This document shows, one piece after another, positions 16,135-25,107 of a DNA stretch of 64,000 nucleotides (position 1 is the first letter of the stretch; every line of letters begins with the position of its first letter). The stretch lies in contig NZ_JABBGE010000012.1 of NCBI RefSeq assembly GCF_012927245.1, positions 62,001 to 126,000 of the forward strand, read 5' to 3'. The stretch comes from Streptomyces sp. R302 (GTDB lineage Bacteria; Actinomycetota; Actinomycetes; Streptomycetales; Streptomycetaceae). A program made the translations under genes and the position numbers. The notes under the pieces were generated by a model, which saw only the letters and a list, made by a program, of their open reading frames with translations, was not told the DNA's origin and made no database searches.

Positions 16135-17697
16135 ATGACGTCCAGCCCACCCGGAGCGCCGGGAGCCCCTGGAGCTCCCGGAGCCTCCGGACCGCCCGGA
16201 TCTTCCGGAGCCCTCGGATCTTCCGGAGCTGCCGGAGCCCCCGGAGCCTCCGGAACCCCCGGAACCCCCGGAACCCCCGGACCGAGGCCCGGCCGGCCGG
16301 GCGGCCCGCACGTCGGGCCCGCCGCGCGCACCCGGCCCGGTTCGGCCGGCGGCTCCGGCGCGCACACCCGGCTGGACCCGGCCGGCGGCTCCGGCGCGCT
16401 CCGCCGCACCCTCGCCGCCGCGCTGCTCGCCGACGTCGACCGGCTCACCGACCGGGCCGTCGACGACATCCGCGCCCACTCCGGCACCTACGCCGCCGGC
16501 GACCCCGTCACCCGCGAGGACCTGTGGGGGTTCTGCCGGGACAACATGCTGCGCGCCCTGGAGGACTTCGGCGGCCTCGCCCCGACCGGCGGCGACTTCG
16601 AGGGCGCCGCCCGCGACACCGGCCGCCGCCGCGCCGAGCAGGGCGTCCCGCTGGACATCGTCCTCCAGGCGTACCGGCGCGGCGGCCGGGTCCTGTGGCA
16701 GCTCATGGCCGAGCACCTGCGCACCAGGAGCGGCCGCGAGGCGGACAGCCGCGACCTGGAGCTCGACGTCGCCGGCGCCGTCTGGGAGACCATCGACCGC
16801 TACTCGGTCGCGATGGCCGACGCCTACCGGCTCGCCCAGCTGGAGCTCCAGAACCAGCGGGACACCCGCCGGGCCGCCCTCTTCGACGCGCTGCTCGACG
16901 GCCGTGCCGACGACCCCGCCGTCGCGGCCGCCGCGGCCGCAGCCCTCGGCGTGCCCGCCCAGGACCGGTACGTCGTCGTGGTCGCCACCCAGGACCCGGC
17001 CGCGCCGCCGCAGCCCGCGCCCGTCCTGGAGGCCCAGGGACTCTGGTCGTTCTGGCGCCCGCGCTCCGGCCGGTACGCCGGCGTCGTCCGCCTCCCGCGC
17101 CGCGACACCCCCGCCGGCCGGACCCCGTCCCCGCCCGGCGCCCGGCCCGATCCCGCGCTGCTCCGCCTCCTCGACGCGCTGCGCGAACGCACCGGCGCCA
17201 CCGCCGGCGTCTCGCCCGAGTTCGAACGCCTCTCCCAGGCGGGCCGCGCCCTCCGGCTCGCCGAGCAGACCCTCCGCACCCTCCCCGCCGGCAGCGGTGA
17301 GGCCGCCGTCTTCGACGACCGCCTCACCGAGATCCTGCTCGGCGGCCGCCCCGACATCGCCGAGCGGATCGTCACCGTCCACCTCGGACCCGTCCTCGCC
17401 ACCGGCGGCGAACGCACCGCGCTCCTCACCACCCTCCGCGTCTGGCTCGACCACGGCTGCTCCGCCTCCCGCGCCGCCGAACTCCTCTACTGCCACCGCA
17501 ACACCGTCCTCAACCGCATCGGCCGCGTCGCCGAGCTCACCGGCCGCTCCGCCGAATCCGGCGAGGCCCGGCTCGGCTGGGCCCTCGCCCTGCGCGCCCT
17601 CCCCTTCGCCGGCCTCCCCGACGTGCCGGGGGCCCACCCGCCCGCAGCCGGAGCCCCGGGACCGGGCGGCGCCGACCGGGACCCGTACGGCACGTAG
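16135..17697 (+). CDS. PucR/CdaR-family transcriptional regulator with collagen-like N-terminus
   Basis: About 520 residues. Residues 3-50 are Gly-X-Y triplets (GAPGAPGAPGASGPPG and similar), an unusual collagen-like leader. A helical sensory region follows (about 90-230), then a GGDEF-like CdaR domain and the C-terminal PucR helix-turn-helix (CSASRAAELLYCHRNTVLNRI). It probably controls the divergent acyl-CoA ligase/carboxylesterase operon. A -10-like TACGGT sits 7 nt before the ATG, suggesting a leaderless message. Whether the Gly-X-Y stretch is needed is unclear. Confidence 0.85.
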   Translation: MTSSPPGAPGAPGAPGASGPPGSSGALGSSGAAGAPGASGTPGTPGTPGPRPGRPGGPHVGPAARTRPGSAGGSGAHTRLDPAGGSGALRRTLAAALLADVDRLTDRAVDDIRAHSGTYAAGDPVTREDLWGFCRDNMLRALEDFGGLAPTGGDFEGAARDTGRRRAEQGVPLDIVLQAYRRGGRVLWQLMAEHLRTRSGREADSRDLELDVAGAVWETIDRYSVAMADAYRLAQLELQNQRDTRRAALFDALLDGRADDPAVAAAAAAALGVPAQDRYVVVVATQDPAAPPQPAPVLEAQGLWSFWRPRSGRYAGVVRLPRRDTPAGRTPSPPGARPDPALLRLLDALRERTGATAGVSPEFERLSQAGRALRLAEQTLRTLPAGSGEAAVFDDRLTEILLGGRPDIAERIVTVHLGPVLATGGERTALLTTLRVWLDHGCSASRAAELLYCHRNTVLNRIGRVAELTGRSAESGEARLGWALALRALPFAGLPDVPGAHPPAAGAPGPGGADRDPYGT

Positions 17698-17706
17698 GCT
17701 GGCGGG

Positions 17707-18333
17707 ATGCAGGAGCAGTACCGCACGCTGGCCCACGAGGGCGTCCACGAGACCGAGATCAACCGCTCGCGCTTCCTCTGCGCGCTCGCGCCCGTCGCCG
17801 ACGAGCAGGAGGCACAGGAGTTCGTCGCCCGGATCCGCCGCGAGCACCCGACGGCCACCCACAACTGCTTCGCCTACGTGCTCGGCGCCGACGCCTCCGT
17901 ACAGAAGGCCAGCGACGACGGCGAACCCGGCGGCACCGCCGGCGTCCCCATGCTCCAGATGCTGCTGCGCCGCGACATGCGGTACGTCGCCGCCGTCGTC
18001 ACCCGCTACTACGGCGGCGTGAAGCTCGGGGCGGGCGGCCTCATCCGCGCCTACGGCGGCGTCGTCGGCGAGGCCCTCGACGCCCTCGGCACCCTCACCC
18101 GCCAGCGCTACCGGCTCGCCACCGTCACCGTCGACCACCAGCGGGCCGGAAAACTGGAGAACGACCTCCGCTCCACCGGCCGCTCCGTCCGCGAGGTGCG
18201 CTACGCCGAGGCCGTCACCCTCGAGATCGGCCTCCCCGACGCCGACGTGCCCGCCTTCCGCGCCTGGCTCGCCGACGTGACGGCCGGCACGGCCACCGTG
18301 GAACTCGGCGGCGAGGCGTACGGCGACGCCTGA
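17707..18333 (+). CDS. YigZ/IMPACT family protein
   Basis: A 208-residue protein with an N-terminal UPF0029/IMPACT domain and a C-terminal DUF1949 domain. SRFLCALAPVADEQEAQEF, ASDDGEPGGTAGVPML and VVTRYYGGVKLGAGGLIRAYG are the signature blocks. IMPACT proteins influence Gcn2/translation in eukaryotes; the bacterial role is unclear. TAGGCT lies 6 nt before the ATG, so the transcript may be leaderless. It directly precedes the heptad array and the sbcDC operon, all in one direction. Confidence 0.92.
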   Translation: MQEQYRTLAHEGVHETEINRSRFLCALAPVADEQEAQEFVARIRREHPTATHNCFAYVLGADASVQKASDDGEPGGTAGVPMLQMLLRRDMRYVAAVVTRYYGGVKLGAGGLIRAYGGVVGEALDALGTLTRQRYRLATVTVDHQRAGKLENDLRSTGRSVREVRYAEAVTLEIGLPDADVPAFRAWLADVTAGTATVELGGEAYGDA

Positions 18334-18399
18334 GCCTCCGCTTGTGGCCCCGGCCACTGCCCCCGCCGGGTTAGCGTGGTGGGCGGACGATAGAGCAAC

Positions 18400-18580
18400 G
18401 GATCCAAGATCCGGGGCCCTGGATCCAGGATCCGGGCGCCAGAATTCTGGATCCAGAATCTTGGATCCAGAATCCGGGACACAAACTTCGGATCCGGGAT
18501 CCGGGATCCAATATCCAGAATCCGGGACACAGGATTCTGGATCCGGAATCCTGGATCCAAGATCTTGGATCCAGGACCAG
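18400..18580. repeat. Array of about 26 palindromic heptamers (consensus GGATCC + A/G/T)
   Basis: From 18400 the sequence falls into consecutive 7-bp units; one unit at 18484 has 6 bases. Eleven units have the exact core GGATCC (18400, 18421, 18428, 18449, 18463, 18490, 18497, 18504, 18539, 18553, 18567). Variant cores include GGGCCC, GGCGCC, GAATTC and AGATCT, all still self-complementary. The seventh base is never C. Longer dyads arise, including a perfect 28-bp palindrome at 18549-18576. A 14-base block GAATCCGGGACACA appears twice (18470, 18518). The array ends 40 bp before sbcD and would lie in its leader if transcribed from the TAGCGT box at 18372. Confidence 0.9.
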
Positions 18581-18620
18581 GGGCGAGGAGCGGCACGCGC
18601 ATGCGGGGTGGGACGACGAC

Positions 18621-19796
18621 GTGAGGTTCCTGCACACCTCGGACTGGCACCTCGGCCGGTCCTTCCACCGCGTCGGCCTGCTCGAAGCCCAGGCCGCCTT
18701 CCTCGACCACCTCGTCGCCACCGTCCGCGACCGCGAGGTGGACGCCGTGCTCGTCGCCGGGGACGTCTACGACCGGGCCGTGCCGCCGCTGCCCGCCGTC
18801 GAGCTGTTCGACCGCGCGCTGCACCGCCTCGCCGAGGCCGGCGTGCCCACGGTCATGATCTCCGGGAACCACGACTCGGCCCGCCGCCTCGGCGTCGGCG
18901 CCGGACTCCTCGGCCGCGCGGGCGTCCACCTGCGGACCGACCCGGCAGGCATCGGCACCCCCGTCGTCCTCACGGACGCCCACGGCGAGGTCGCCCTCTA
19001 CGGCCTGCCGTACCTGGAGCCGGCGCTGGTACGGGAGCAGCTCGGCGCGGCGAGGTCCGGGCACGAGGCGGTGCTCTCCGCCGCGATGGACCGGGTGCGG
19101 GCGGACCTCGCCGCCCGGCCCGAGGGGACGCGTTCCGTCGTCCTCGCGCACGCCTTCGTCGCGGGCGGCGCGCCCAGCGACAGCGAGCGCGACATCACCG
19201 TCGGCGGCGTCGCGGCCGTCCCCGCCGCGGTCTTCGACGGCGTGGACTACGTGGCCCTCGGCCACCTGCACGGTTCCCAGACGCTGACCCCGCGGGTGCG
19301 CTACTCCGGTTCGCCGCTCGCCTACTCCTTCTCCGAGGCCGATCACCGCAAGACGATGTGGCTGATCGACCTGGACGGCGACGGCGCGATCGCCGCCGCC
19401 GAGCGCGTCGACTGCCCGGTGCCCCGCCCCCTCGCCCGTCTCCGGGGCCGGCTCGACGAGCTGCTGGACGACCCCGCGCACGAGCGGCACCGGGACTCCT
19501 GGATCGAGGCCACCCTCACCGACGCCGTCCGGCCCCACGACCCGATGGCCCGGCTCGCCGCGCGCTTCCCGCACACCCTGAGCCTCGTCTTCGACCCCGA
19601 ACGCGCCGACACCGACTCCCTCGCCTCCTACGCCCAGCGGCTCCGGGGCCGCAGCGACCAGCAGATCGCCGAGGACTTCGTGAGTTACGTCCGCGCCGGC
19701 GACGGCCTCGACCCGGCCGAACGGACTGTGCTGTACGGCGCCTTCGACGACGTCCGCGTCGAGGCAGCCACCACCGAACGGGAGGCCGGCCGATGA
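18621..19796 (+). CDS. sbcD: Exonuclease SbcCD subunit D (Mre11-like)
   Basis: A 391-residue metallophosphoesterase nuclease. The phosphodiesterase motifs are complete: DWHLGR (residues 8-13), AGDVYDRAVPP, SGNHDS, and ALGHLHGSQ. With SbcC it forms the Mn2+-dependent complex that cleaves DNA hairpins and trims blocked double-strand ends. A GTG start has only a weak ribosome-binding site. It is preceded by the palindromic heptad array and overlaps sbcC by 4 bp (ATGA). Confidence 0.96.
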   Translation: MRFLHTSDWHLGRSFHRVGLLEAQAAFLDHLVATVRDREVDAVLVAGDVYDRAVPPLPAVELFDRALHRLAEAGVPTVMISGNHDSARRLGVGAGLLGRAGVHLRTDPAGIGTPVVLTDAHGEVALYGLPYLEPALVREQLGAARSGHEAVLSAAMDRVRADLAARPEGTRSVVLAHAFVAGGAPSDSERDITVGGVAAVPAAVFDGVDYVALGHLHGSQTLTPRVRYSGSPLAYSFSEADHRKTMWLIDLDGDGAIAAAERVDCPVPRPLARLRGRLDELLDDPAHERHRDSWIEATLTDAVRPHDPMARLAARFPHTLSLVFDPERADTDSLASYAQRLRGRSDQQIAEDFVSYVRAGDGLDPAERTVLYGAFDDVRVEAATTEREAGR

Positions 19797-22700
19797 GGCT
19801 GCACCGGCTGGAGATCACCGCCTTCGGCCCCTTCGGGACCACCCAGACCGTCGACTTCGACGCCCTGTCCGCCGCCGGGCTGTTCCTCCTCCACGGACCC
19901 ACCGGCGCGGGCAAGACCTCCGTCCTCGACGCGGTCTGCTTCGCCCTGTACGGGAGCGTGCCCGGCGCCCGCCAGTCCTCCGGCTCCACCCTCCGCAGCG
20001 ACCACGCGCCCGTGGACACCCTCACCGAGGTGCTGCTCGACCTCACCGTCGGCGGCCGGCGCCTGGAGATCCGGCGCAGCCCCGCCCAGCCGCGCCCCAA
20101 GAAGCGCGGCGGCGGCTTCACCACGGAGAAGGCGCAGAGCACCCTGCGCGAGTACGACCCCGCCACGCGCGCGTGGACCGGGCTCTCCAAGTCCCACCAG
20201 GAGATCGGCGAGGAGATCACCCAGCTCCTCGGCATGAGCCGCGACCAGTTCTGCCAGGTCGTGCTGCTCCCGCAGGGCGACTTCGCCCGCTTCCTGCGCG
20301 CCGACGCCGAGGCCCGCGGCAAGCTCCTCGGCCGCCTCTTCGACACCCGTCGCTTCGCCGCCGTCGAGGAACGCCTCGCCGAGCTCCGCCGCGCCGCCGC
20401 CCACCGCGTCGAGGAGGGCGACGCCCGCCTCCTCGCCCTCGCCCACCGCATGGCCCAGGCCGCCGGGGGCCTGCCCGCCGCGAGCACCCCCGTCGACGGC
20501 AGGCCGGGTGAACCGGGCCTCGCCGACGCCGTCCTCGGCTGGGGCGCCGTCGCCCGCACCGAGGCCCGCGAGGCCGCCGACATCGCCGCCGTCCGCCTCG
20601 CCGCCGCCGAGCACGCCGAGGGCCTCGCCCGCGCCGCCGCGGCGGACGCCCGTGACCTCGCCGCCCGGCAGGCCCGGCACGCCGAGGCGCTGCGCCGCCA
20701 GGAGGCGCTGACCGCCCGCGTCCCGGAGCGGGACCGGGACCGGCACGCCCTCGACCTCGCCCTCAAGGCCGACCGGGTCGCCCCCGCGCTCGCCCTGCGC
20801 CACGAGGCCGTCCGCGAACACGCCGGGGCGCTCGCCGACCGTGACGCGGCCCGCGCCGAACTGCCCCCCGAGCTCGCCGAGTCCCCGGCCGAGCACCTCT
20901 CCACCCTGGAGAACCGGCTCCGCGAGGAGCTCGGCGGGCTCGCCGCCGCCCGCCGCGCCGAGAGCGTCGCCGCCGAACTCGCCGCGGAGCGCGCCCTCCT
21001 CGACCGGGAGGCCCGCGCCGACGAGGAGGCCCTCCAGGAGGCGGCCGGCTGGCTCGCCGACTGGGAGCCCCGGCGCGCCGCGCTCCAGCAGGCCGTCGAC
21101 TCCGCGCAGGAGGCCGTCACCCGCGCCGAACAGCTCGCCGGCCGCCTCGAACCCCTCCGCCTCCGGCTCGCCGCCGCCCGCCGCCGCGACGCCCTCGCCG
21201 AGGACCTGGCCCGTGCCGAGGAGCGGTACGCCACCGCCCGAGAGGCCCGCAACACCGCCCACGAGACCTGGCTCGACCTCAAGTCCCGCCGGCTGCGCGG
21301 CATCGCCGCCGAACTCGCCGCCACCCTCGCCGACGGCGACCCCTGCCAGGTGTGCGGCTCCACCAGCCACCCCGCCCCGACCGCCCTCACGGCCGACCAC
21401 GTCGACCGGGCCGCCGAGGAGGCCGCGTACGCCCGCTACACCGAGGCCGACGAGCGCGGCCGGGCCGCCGAGCGCGCGCTCGCCGGCACCCGCGAGGCGC
21501 TCGCCGCCGCCCGCGAGGAGGTGCGCTCCCTGGGCACCCCAGGAGCCTCGGACGGCCGGCCCACCGTCGCCGAACTCGCCGACGAGGCGGCTGAACTGAC
21601 CGCGCGTCACGCGGAGGCGCACGCGCTCGCCGGGCGCACCCACGCGGCGCGCGAGGCGCTCGCGCGGGCCGAGCGCGAGCACGAGGAGCGGGTCGCCGAG
21701 CGGCAGGACGCGGAGCGGCGCGTCGCCGCCCGCACCTCCCACCGCGAAGGCCTCGAACGGCAGCGGGCCGCGCTCGCCGAGGAACTGGCGCGGGGCCGCG
21801 GCGCGTTCGCCACCGTCGCCGAGCACGCCGGGCTCCTGGAGCGCCGCATCGCCCTCCTGGTCGGCGCCGCCGGAGCCGTACGCGCCGAGGAACTGGCCGC
21901 CGACCGCCTGAAGAAGGCGGACGCCCACCTCGCCGACGCCGCCTACCGGGCCGGCTTCACCACCCCCGCCGAGGCCGCCGCCGCCCTCCTGGACGAGCAG
22001 CGCCGCCGCGCCTGCCAGCACCGGCTCGACGTCTGGCAGGCCGAGGCGGCCACCGTCGCCGACCGGCTCGCCGAACCCGGCGTCGCCGAGGCAGCCGCGC
22101 TGCCGCCCGTCGACCCGGCCGGGGCCGAGGCCGCCCACGCGGCGGCCGAGCGCGCGCTGCGGGCCGCGGGCGCCGCGCTCACGGCGGCCCGCGAGCGCGC
22201 CACCGGTCTCGCCGCCCTCGCCCGCCAGGCCGAGACCGAGGTGCGCCGCCTCGGCCCGCTGCGCGCCGAACACGACCGGGTGGCCCGGCTCGCCGGCCTC
22301 ACCGCCGGCACCTCCGCCGACAACGAGCGCCGGATGCGCCTGGAGTCGTACGTCCTCGCCGCCCGGCTCGAACAGGTCGCCGCGGCCGCCTCCGCCCGCC
22401 TCCAGCGGATGTCCTCGGGCCGCTACACCCTCGTCCACTCCGACGCGCGCGCGGGCACCCGCCGCAGCGGTCTCGGACTGCACGTCGTCGACGCCTGGAC
22501 CGGCAACGCCCGCGACACCGCCACCCTGTCCGGCGGAGAGACCTTCTTCGCCTCGCTCGCCCTCGCGCTCGGCCTCGCCGACGTGGTCACCGACGAGGCC
22601 GGCGGCGTCCGGCTCGACACCCTCTTCATCGACGAGGGCTTCGGCAGCCTCGACGACCAGACCCTCGACGAGGTCCTCGACGTCCTGGACTCGCTGCGCG

Positions 22701-22837
22701 AACGGAACAGGAGCGTCGGCCTTGTCAGCCACGTCGCCGACCTGCGCCGCCGGATCCCCGCCCAGCTGGAGGTCGCCAAGGACCGGCACGGCTCCTCCGT
22801 TCGCCTCCGCACCGGCGGGGACGCGCTCAGCGGCTGA
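19793..22837 (+). CDS. sbcC: Exonuclease SbcCD subunit C (Rad50-like SMC ATPase)
   Basis: A 1014-residue SMC-family ATPase. Walker A GPTGAGKTS lies near residue 36. A long Ala/Glu/Arg-rich coiled coil is interrupted by the zinc hook CQVC (in GDPCQVCGSTSHP, about residue 520). The C-terminal lobe has the ABC signature LSGGETFFASLALALGLADV and Walker B DTLFIDEGFGSLD. It binds DNA and drives SbcD. The start overlaps the sbcD stop as ATGA. The last 11 bases overlap the convergent Lrp gene. Confidence 0.96.
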   Translation: MRLHRLEITAFGPFGTTQTVDFDALSAAGLFLLHGPTGAGKTSVLDAVCFALYGSVPGARQSSGSTLRSDHAPVDTLTEVLLDLTVGGRRLEIRRSPAQPRPKKRGGGFTTEKAQSTLREYDPATRAWTGLSKSHQEIGEEITQLLGMSRDQFCQVVLLPQGDFARFLRADAEARGKLLGRLFDTRRFAAVEERLAELRRAAAHRVEEGDARLLALAHRMAQAAGGLPAASTPVDGRPGEPGLADAVLGWGAVARTEAREAADIAAVRLAAAEHAEGLARAAAADARDLAARQARHAEALRRQEALTARVPERDRDRHALDLALKADRVAPALALRHEAVREHAGALADRDAARAELPPELAESPAEHLSTLENRLREELGGLAAARRAESVAAELAAERALLDREARADEEALQEAAGWLADWEPRRAALQQAVDSAQEAVTRAEQLAGRLEPLRLRLAAARRRDALAEDLARAEERYATAREARNTAHETWLDLKSRRLRGIAAELAATLADGDPCQVCGSTSHPAPTALTADHVDRAAEEAAYARYTEADERGRAAERALAGTREALAAAREEVRSLGTPGASDGRPTVAELADEAAELTARHAEAHALAGRTHAAREALARAEREHEERVAERQDAERRVAARTSHREGLERQRAALAEELARGRGAFATVAEHAGLLERRIALLVGAAGAVRAEELAADRLKKADAHLADAAYRAGFTTPAEAAAALLDEQRRRACQHRLDVWQAEAATVADRLAEPGVAEAAALPPVDPAGAEAAHAAAERALRAAGAALTAARERATGLAALARQAETEVRRLGPLRAEHDRVARLAGLTAGTSADNERRMRLESYVLAARLEQVAAAASARLQRMSSGRYTLVHSDARAGTRRSGLGLHVVDAWTGNARDTATLSGGETFFASLALALGLADVVTDEAGGVRLDTLFIDEGFGSLDDQTLDEVLDVLDSLRERNRSVGLVSHVADLRRRIPAQLEVAKDRHGSSVRLRTGGDALSG

Positions 22838-23285
22838 CGGGCCGGCGGGGGAGCGGCGAGGAGTAGACGACGCTGGTCGTCACCGAGCCGAGCGTGCCGA
22901 TCTTCCCGGAGATCTCCTCCAGGTGGCGCATCGACCGGGCGGCGACCTTGATCACGAAGCAGTCGTCGCCGGTGACGTGGTGCGCCTCCAGGACCTCGGG
23001 GGTGACGGCCACCAGGTCGTGGAAGGGCTTGTAGTTGCCGGTGGGGTAGCGGAGCCGTACGAAGGCGAGGATCGGCAGGCCGAGCCGCTCGTGGTCGACC
23101 ACGGCGGTGTAGCCGGTGATCACCCCGGCGTCCTCCAGGCGCCGCACCCGCTCGGTCACCGCCGAGGGCGACATCGAGACGGCGCGGGCGAGGTCGGCGT
23201 AGCTGGCCCGGCCCTGGGCCTGGAGGGCGTCGAGGATCCGCCAGTCGGTGGCGTCCGGCGTGTAGTCGTGCGGGGGACCGTTCAT
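22827..23285 (-). CDS. Lrp/AsnC family transcriptional regulator
   Basis: A 152-residue regulator. The N-terminal winged helix (WRILDALQAQGRASYADLARAVSMSPSAVTERVRRLEDAGVI region, residues about 14-55) is followed by the AsnC/RAM ligand domain (YPTGNYKPFHDLVAVTPEVLEAHHVTGDDCFVIKV). It probably senses an amino acid. No target is obvious: the upstream neighbour on the same strand is the DUF885 peptidase, separated by a terminator. It converges on sbcC with an 11-bp overlap. Confidence 0.92.
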   Translation of the reverse strand: MNGPPHDYTPDATDWRILDALQAQGRASYADLARAVSMSPSAVTERVRRLEDAGVITGYTAVVDHERLGLPILAFVRLRYPTGNYKPFHDLVAVTPEVLEAHHVTGDDCFVIKVAARSMRHLEEISGKIGTLGSVTTSVVYSSPLPRRPVSR

Positions 23286-23303
23286 GGCAACAGAGCCAAC
23301 AGG

Positions 23304-23341
23304 GGTTTCCCCGGCGGATCAAGCCGACCGCCGGGGAAACC
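23304..23341 (-). terminator. Hairpin terminator after the DUF885 gene
   Basis: A perfect 14-bp stem, GGTTTCCCCGGCGG (23304-23317) with its complement at 23328-23341, closes a 10-nt loop. It lies 15 bp beyond the DUF885 stop codon and upstream of the Lrp gene start. Confidence 0.8.
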
Positions 23342-23356
23342 TCCCGCGGGATCGGA

Positions 23357-25066
23357 TCAGAGGCGGGAGATCTCGTCCACCAGGTCGTCCAGGCCCAGCG
23401 GCCCCTGGCTCAGCGCGGCCATGTGCCAGGCCTTCGCGTCGAAGGCCTCGCCGTGCGCCTCGCGGGCCCGCTCGCGGCCGAGCAGCCACGCCCGCTCGCC
23501 CAGCTTGTAGCCGATCGCCTGGCCCGGCATCGACAGATAGCGGGTCAGCTCGCTCTCCACGAACGCCGGCGGCCGGCTGCTGTGCCGCTGGAAGAACTCC
23601 TGCGCCAGCTCCGGGGTCCACCGCTCGCCCGGGTGGAACGGCGAGTCCGCCGGGATCTCCAGCTCCAGGTGCATGCCGATGTCCACGATCACCCGGCAGG
23701 CCCGCATCATCTGCGCGTCCAGGTAGCCGAGCCGGCGCTCCGCGTCCGGCAGGAAGCCGAGCTCGTCCATCAGCCGCTCCGCGTACAGCGCCCAGCCCTC
23801 GGCGTTGGCGCTGACCATGCCGATCGTCGCCTGGTAGCGGGAGAGGCTGTCGGCGACGTGCGCCCACTGCGCGATCTGGAGGTGGTGGCCGGGGACGCCC
23901 TCGTGGTACCAGGTCGACACCAGGTCGTAGACCGGGAAGCGGGTCTGCCCGTCGACCGGCAGCCAGGTCCGGCCGGGGCGCGAGAAGTCCTCGGAGGGGC
24001 CGGTGTAGTACGGGGCGGCGGCCCCGCCCGCCGGGGCGATGTGGGACTCCACCTTCCGCACCCGCTCGGCGAGTTCGAAGTGGGTGCCGTCCAGTGCGTC
24101 GATCGCCTCGTCCATGAGCCCCTGGAGCCACGCGCGGACCTCGTCGACGCCCTCGATGTGGGTGCCGTGCTCGTCGAGGTGGGCGAGCGCCTCCCACGGG
24201 TCGGAGCCGGGCAGGATCCGGTCGGCCTCGGTCACCATCTCGGCGCGCAGCCGGTGGTACTCGTCCCAGCCGTACGCGTACGCCTGGTCGAGGTCCAGGT
24301 CGGTGCCGTTGAAGTAGCGGCTCCAGCGCCGGTAGCGCTCGCGGCCCACGGTGTCGGGGGCGCCGGCGACGGCGGGGGCGTACACGTCGCGCATCCAGTC
24401 CCGCAGCGCGGCGAGGGCGCCGCTCGCCTCCGCGGCGGCCGCGGCGAGTTCGGTACGCAGCTCCGCCGGCAGGGAGTCCGGGCGCTCCGCGGCGTACTGC
24501 TCGAACCAGCCGGGCCCGCCGTCGCCGCCCGCCCAGTCGGCGAGCTGCTCCACGAAGGTGGCGGTGGCGCGCGGCCCGCCGTACAGCTTGCGCTCCAGAC
24601 CGAGCGCGAGAGACGCCCGGTAGCCCTCCAGGGCGGCCGGGACGGCCCGCAGCCGCTGCGCGACGGCCGTCCAGTCGTCCTCGGTCTCGGTGGGCATCAC
24701 GGTGAAGGCGATCCGGACGCTGTGCACCGGCGAGCGCATGTTGCTGACCGCGCACAGGCCCTCGTCGGCCTCGTGCACGGCGAGTTCGGCGGTGAGCCGC
24801 TCCCGGAGCAGGCGGGCACAGCGCCGCTCGGCGTCGCTGTCCGCGCCCGGGGTCCGCTCGGCCTCGTCGAGCAGGGCGAGGGTCCGGCGGGCGAGCTCGG
24901 CCACGGCCTCCTGGCCTTCGGGCGAGAAGTCGGGGAGGCGGCCTGCGCTCTCCCGGACGCCCAGGTGGGTGCCGGTGATCGGGTCGAGGGCGATGAGGTC
25001 GTCGACGAAGGCGTCGGCGACCTGACGGGGCAGGTGGCTGCGGGAACTCTCTGGCATGTGACTCAT
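23357..25066 (-). CDS. DUF885 family zinc-dependent peptidase-like protein
   Basis: A 569-residue cytoplasmic protein of the DUF885 family, structurally related to M2/M32 carboxypeptidases. HEGVPGHHLQ carries the HExxxGHH zinc-binding and catalytic motif, and ANAEGWALYAERLM supplies a further Glu ligand. The N-terminal VADAFVDDLIALDP resembles other family members. Peptide or ester hydrolysis is inferred from the fold. It stands alone, closed by a strong hairpin. Confidence 0.88.
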   Translation of the reverse strand: MSHMPESSRSHLPRQVADAFVDDLIALDPITGTHLGVRESAGRLPDFSPEGQEAVAELARRTLALLDEAERTPGADSDAERRCARLLRERLTAELAVHEADEGLCAVSNMRSPVHSVRIAFTVMPTETEDDWTAVAQRLRAVPAALEGYRASLALGLERKLYGGPRATATFVEQLADWAGGDGGPGWFEQYAAERPDSLPAELRTELAAAAAEASGALAALRDWMRDVYAPAVAGAPDTVGRERYRRWSRYFNGTDLDLDQAYAYGWDEYHRLRAEMVTEADRILPGSDPWEALAHLDEHGTHIEGVDEVRAWLQGLMDEAIDALDGTHFELAERVRKVESHIAPAGGAAAPYYTGPSEDFSRPGRTWLPVDGQTRFPVYDLVSTWYHEGVPGHHLQIAQWAHVADSLSRYQATIGMVSANAEGWALYAERLMDELGFLPDAERRLGYLDAQMMRACRVIVDIGMHLELEIPADSPFHPGERWTPELAQEFFQRHSSRPPAFVESELTRYLSMPGQAIGYKLGERAWLLGRERAREAHGEAFDAKAWHMAALSQGPLGLDDLVDEISRL

Positions 25067-25107
25067 CCTGATGCCTGCGCCATGCTCCCGTCACCCTCGT
25101 CCGGTGC

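Noticed and set aside
18400..18580. CRISPR array
   Set aside because: Units are 7 bp with no unique spacers and no cas genes nearby.
18344..18620. Frames reading through the heptad array (GSGRQNSGSRILDPESG-like)
   Set aside because: A 7-bp period is not a multiple of three and no domain or ribosome site supports translation; the open frames come from the lack of stop words in the repeat.
19685..22789. 1034-codon minus-strand frame opposite sbcC
   Set aside because: Gly/Ala/Val-rich shadow of a confirmed SbcC gene with no recognisable domain; typical of antisense frames in very high-GC DNA.
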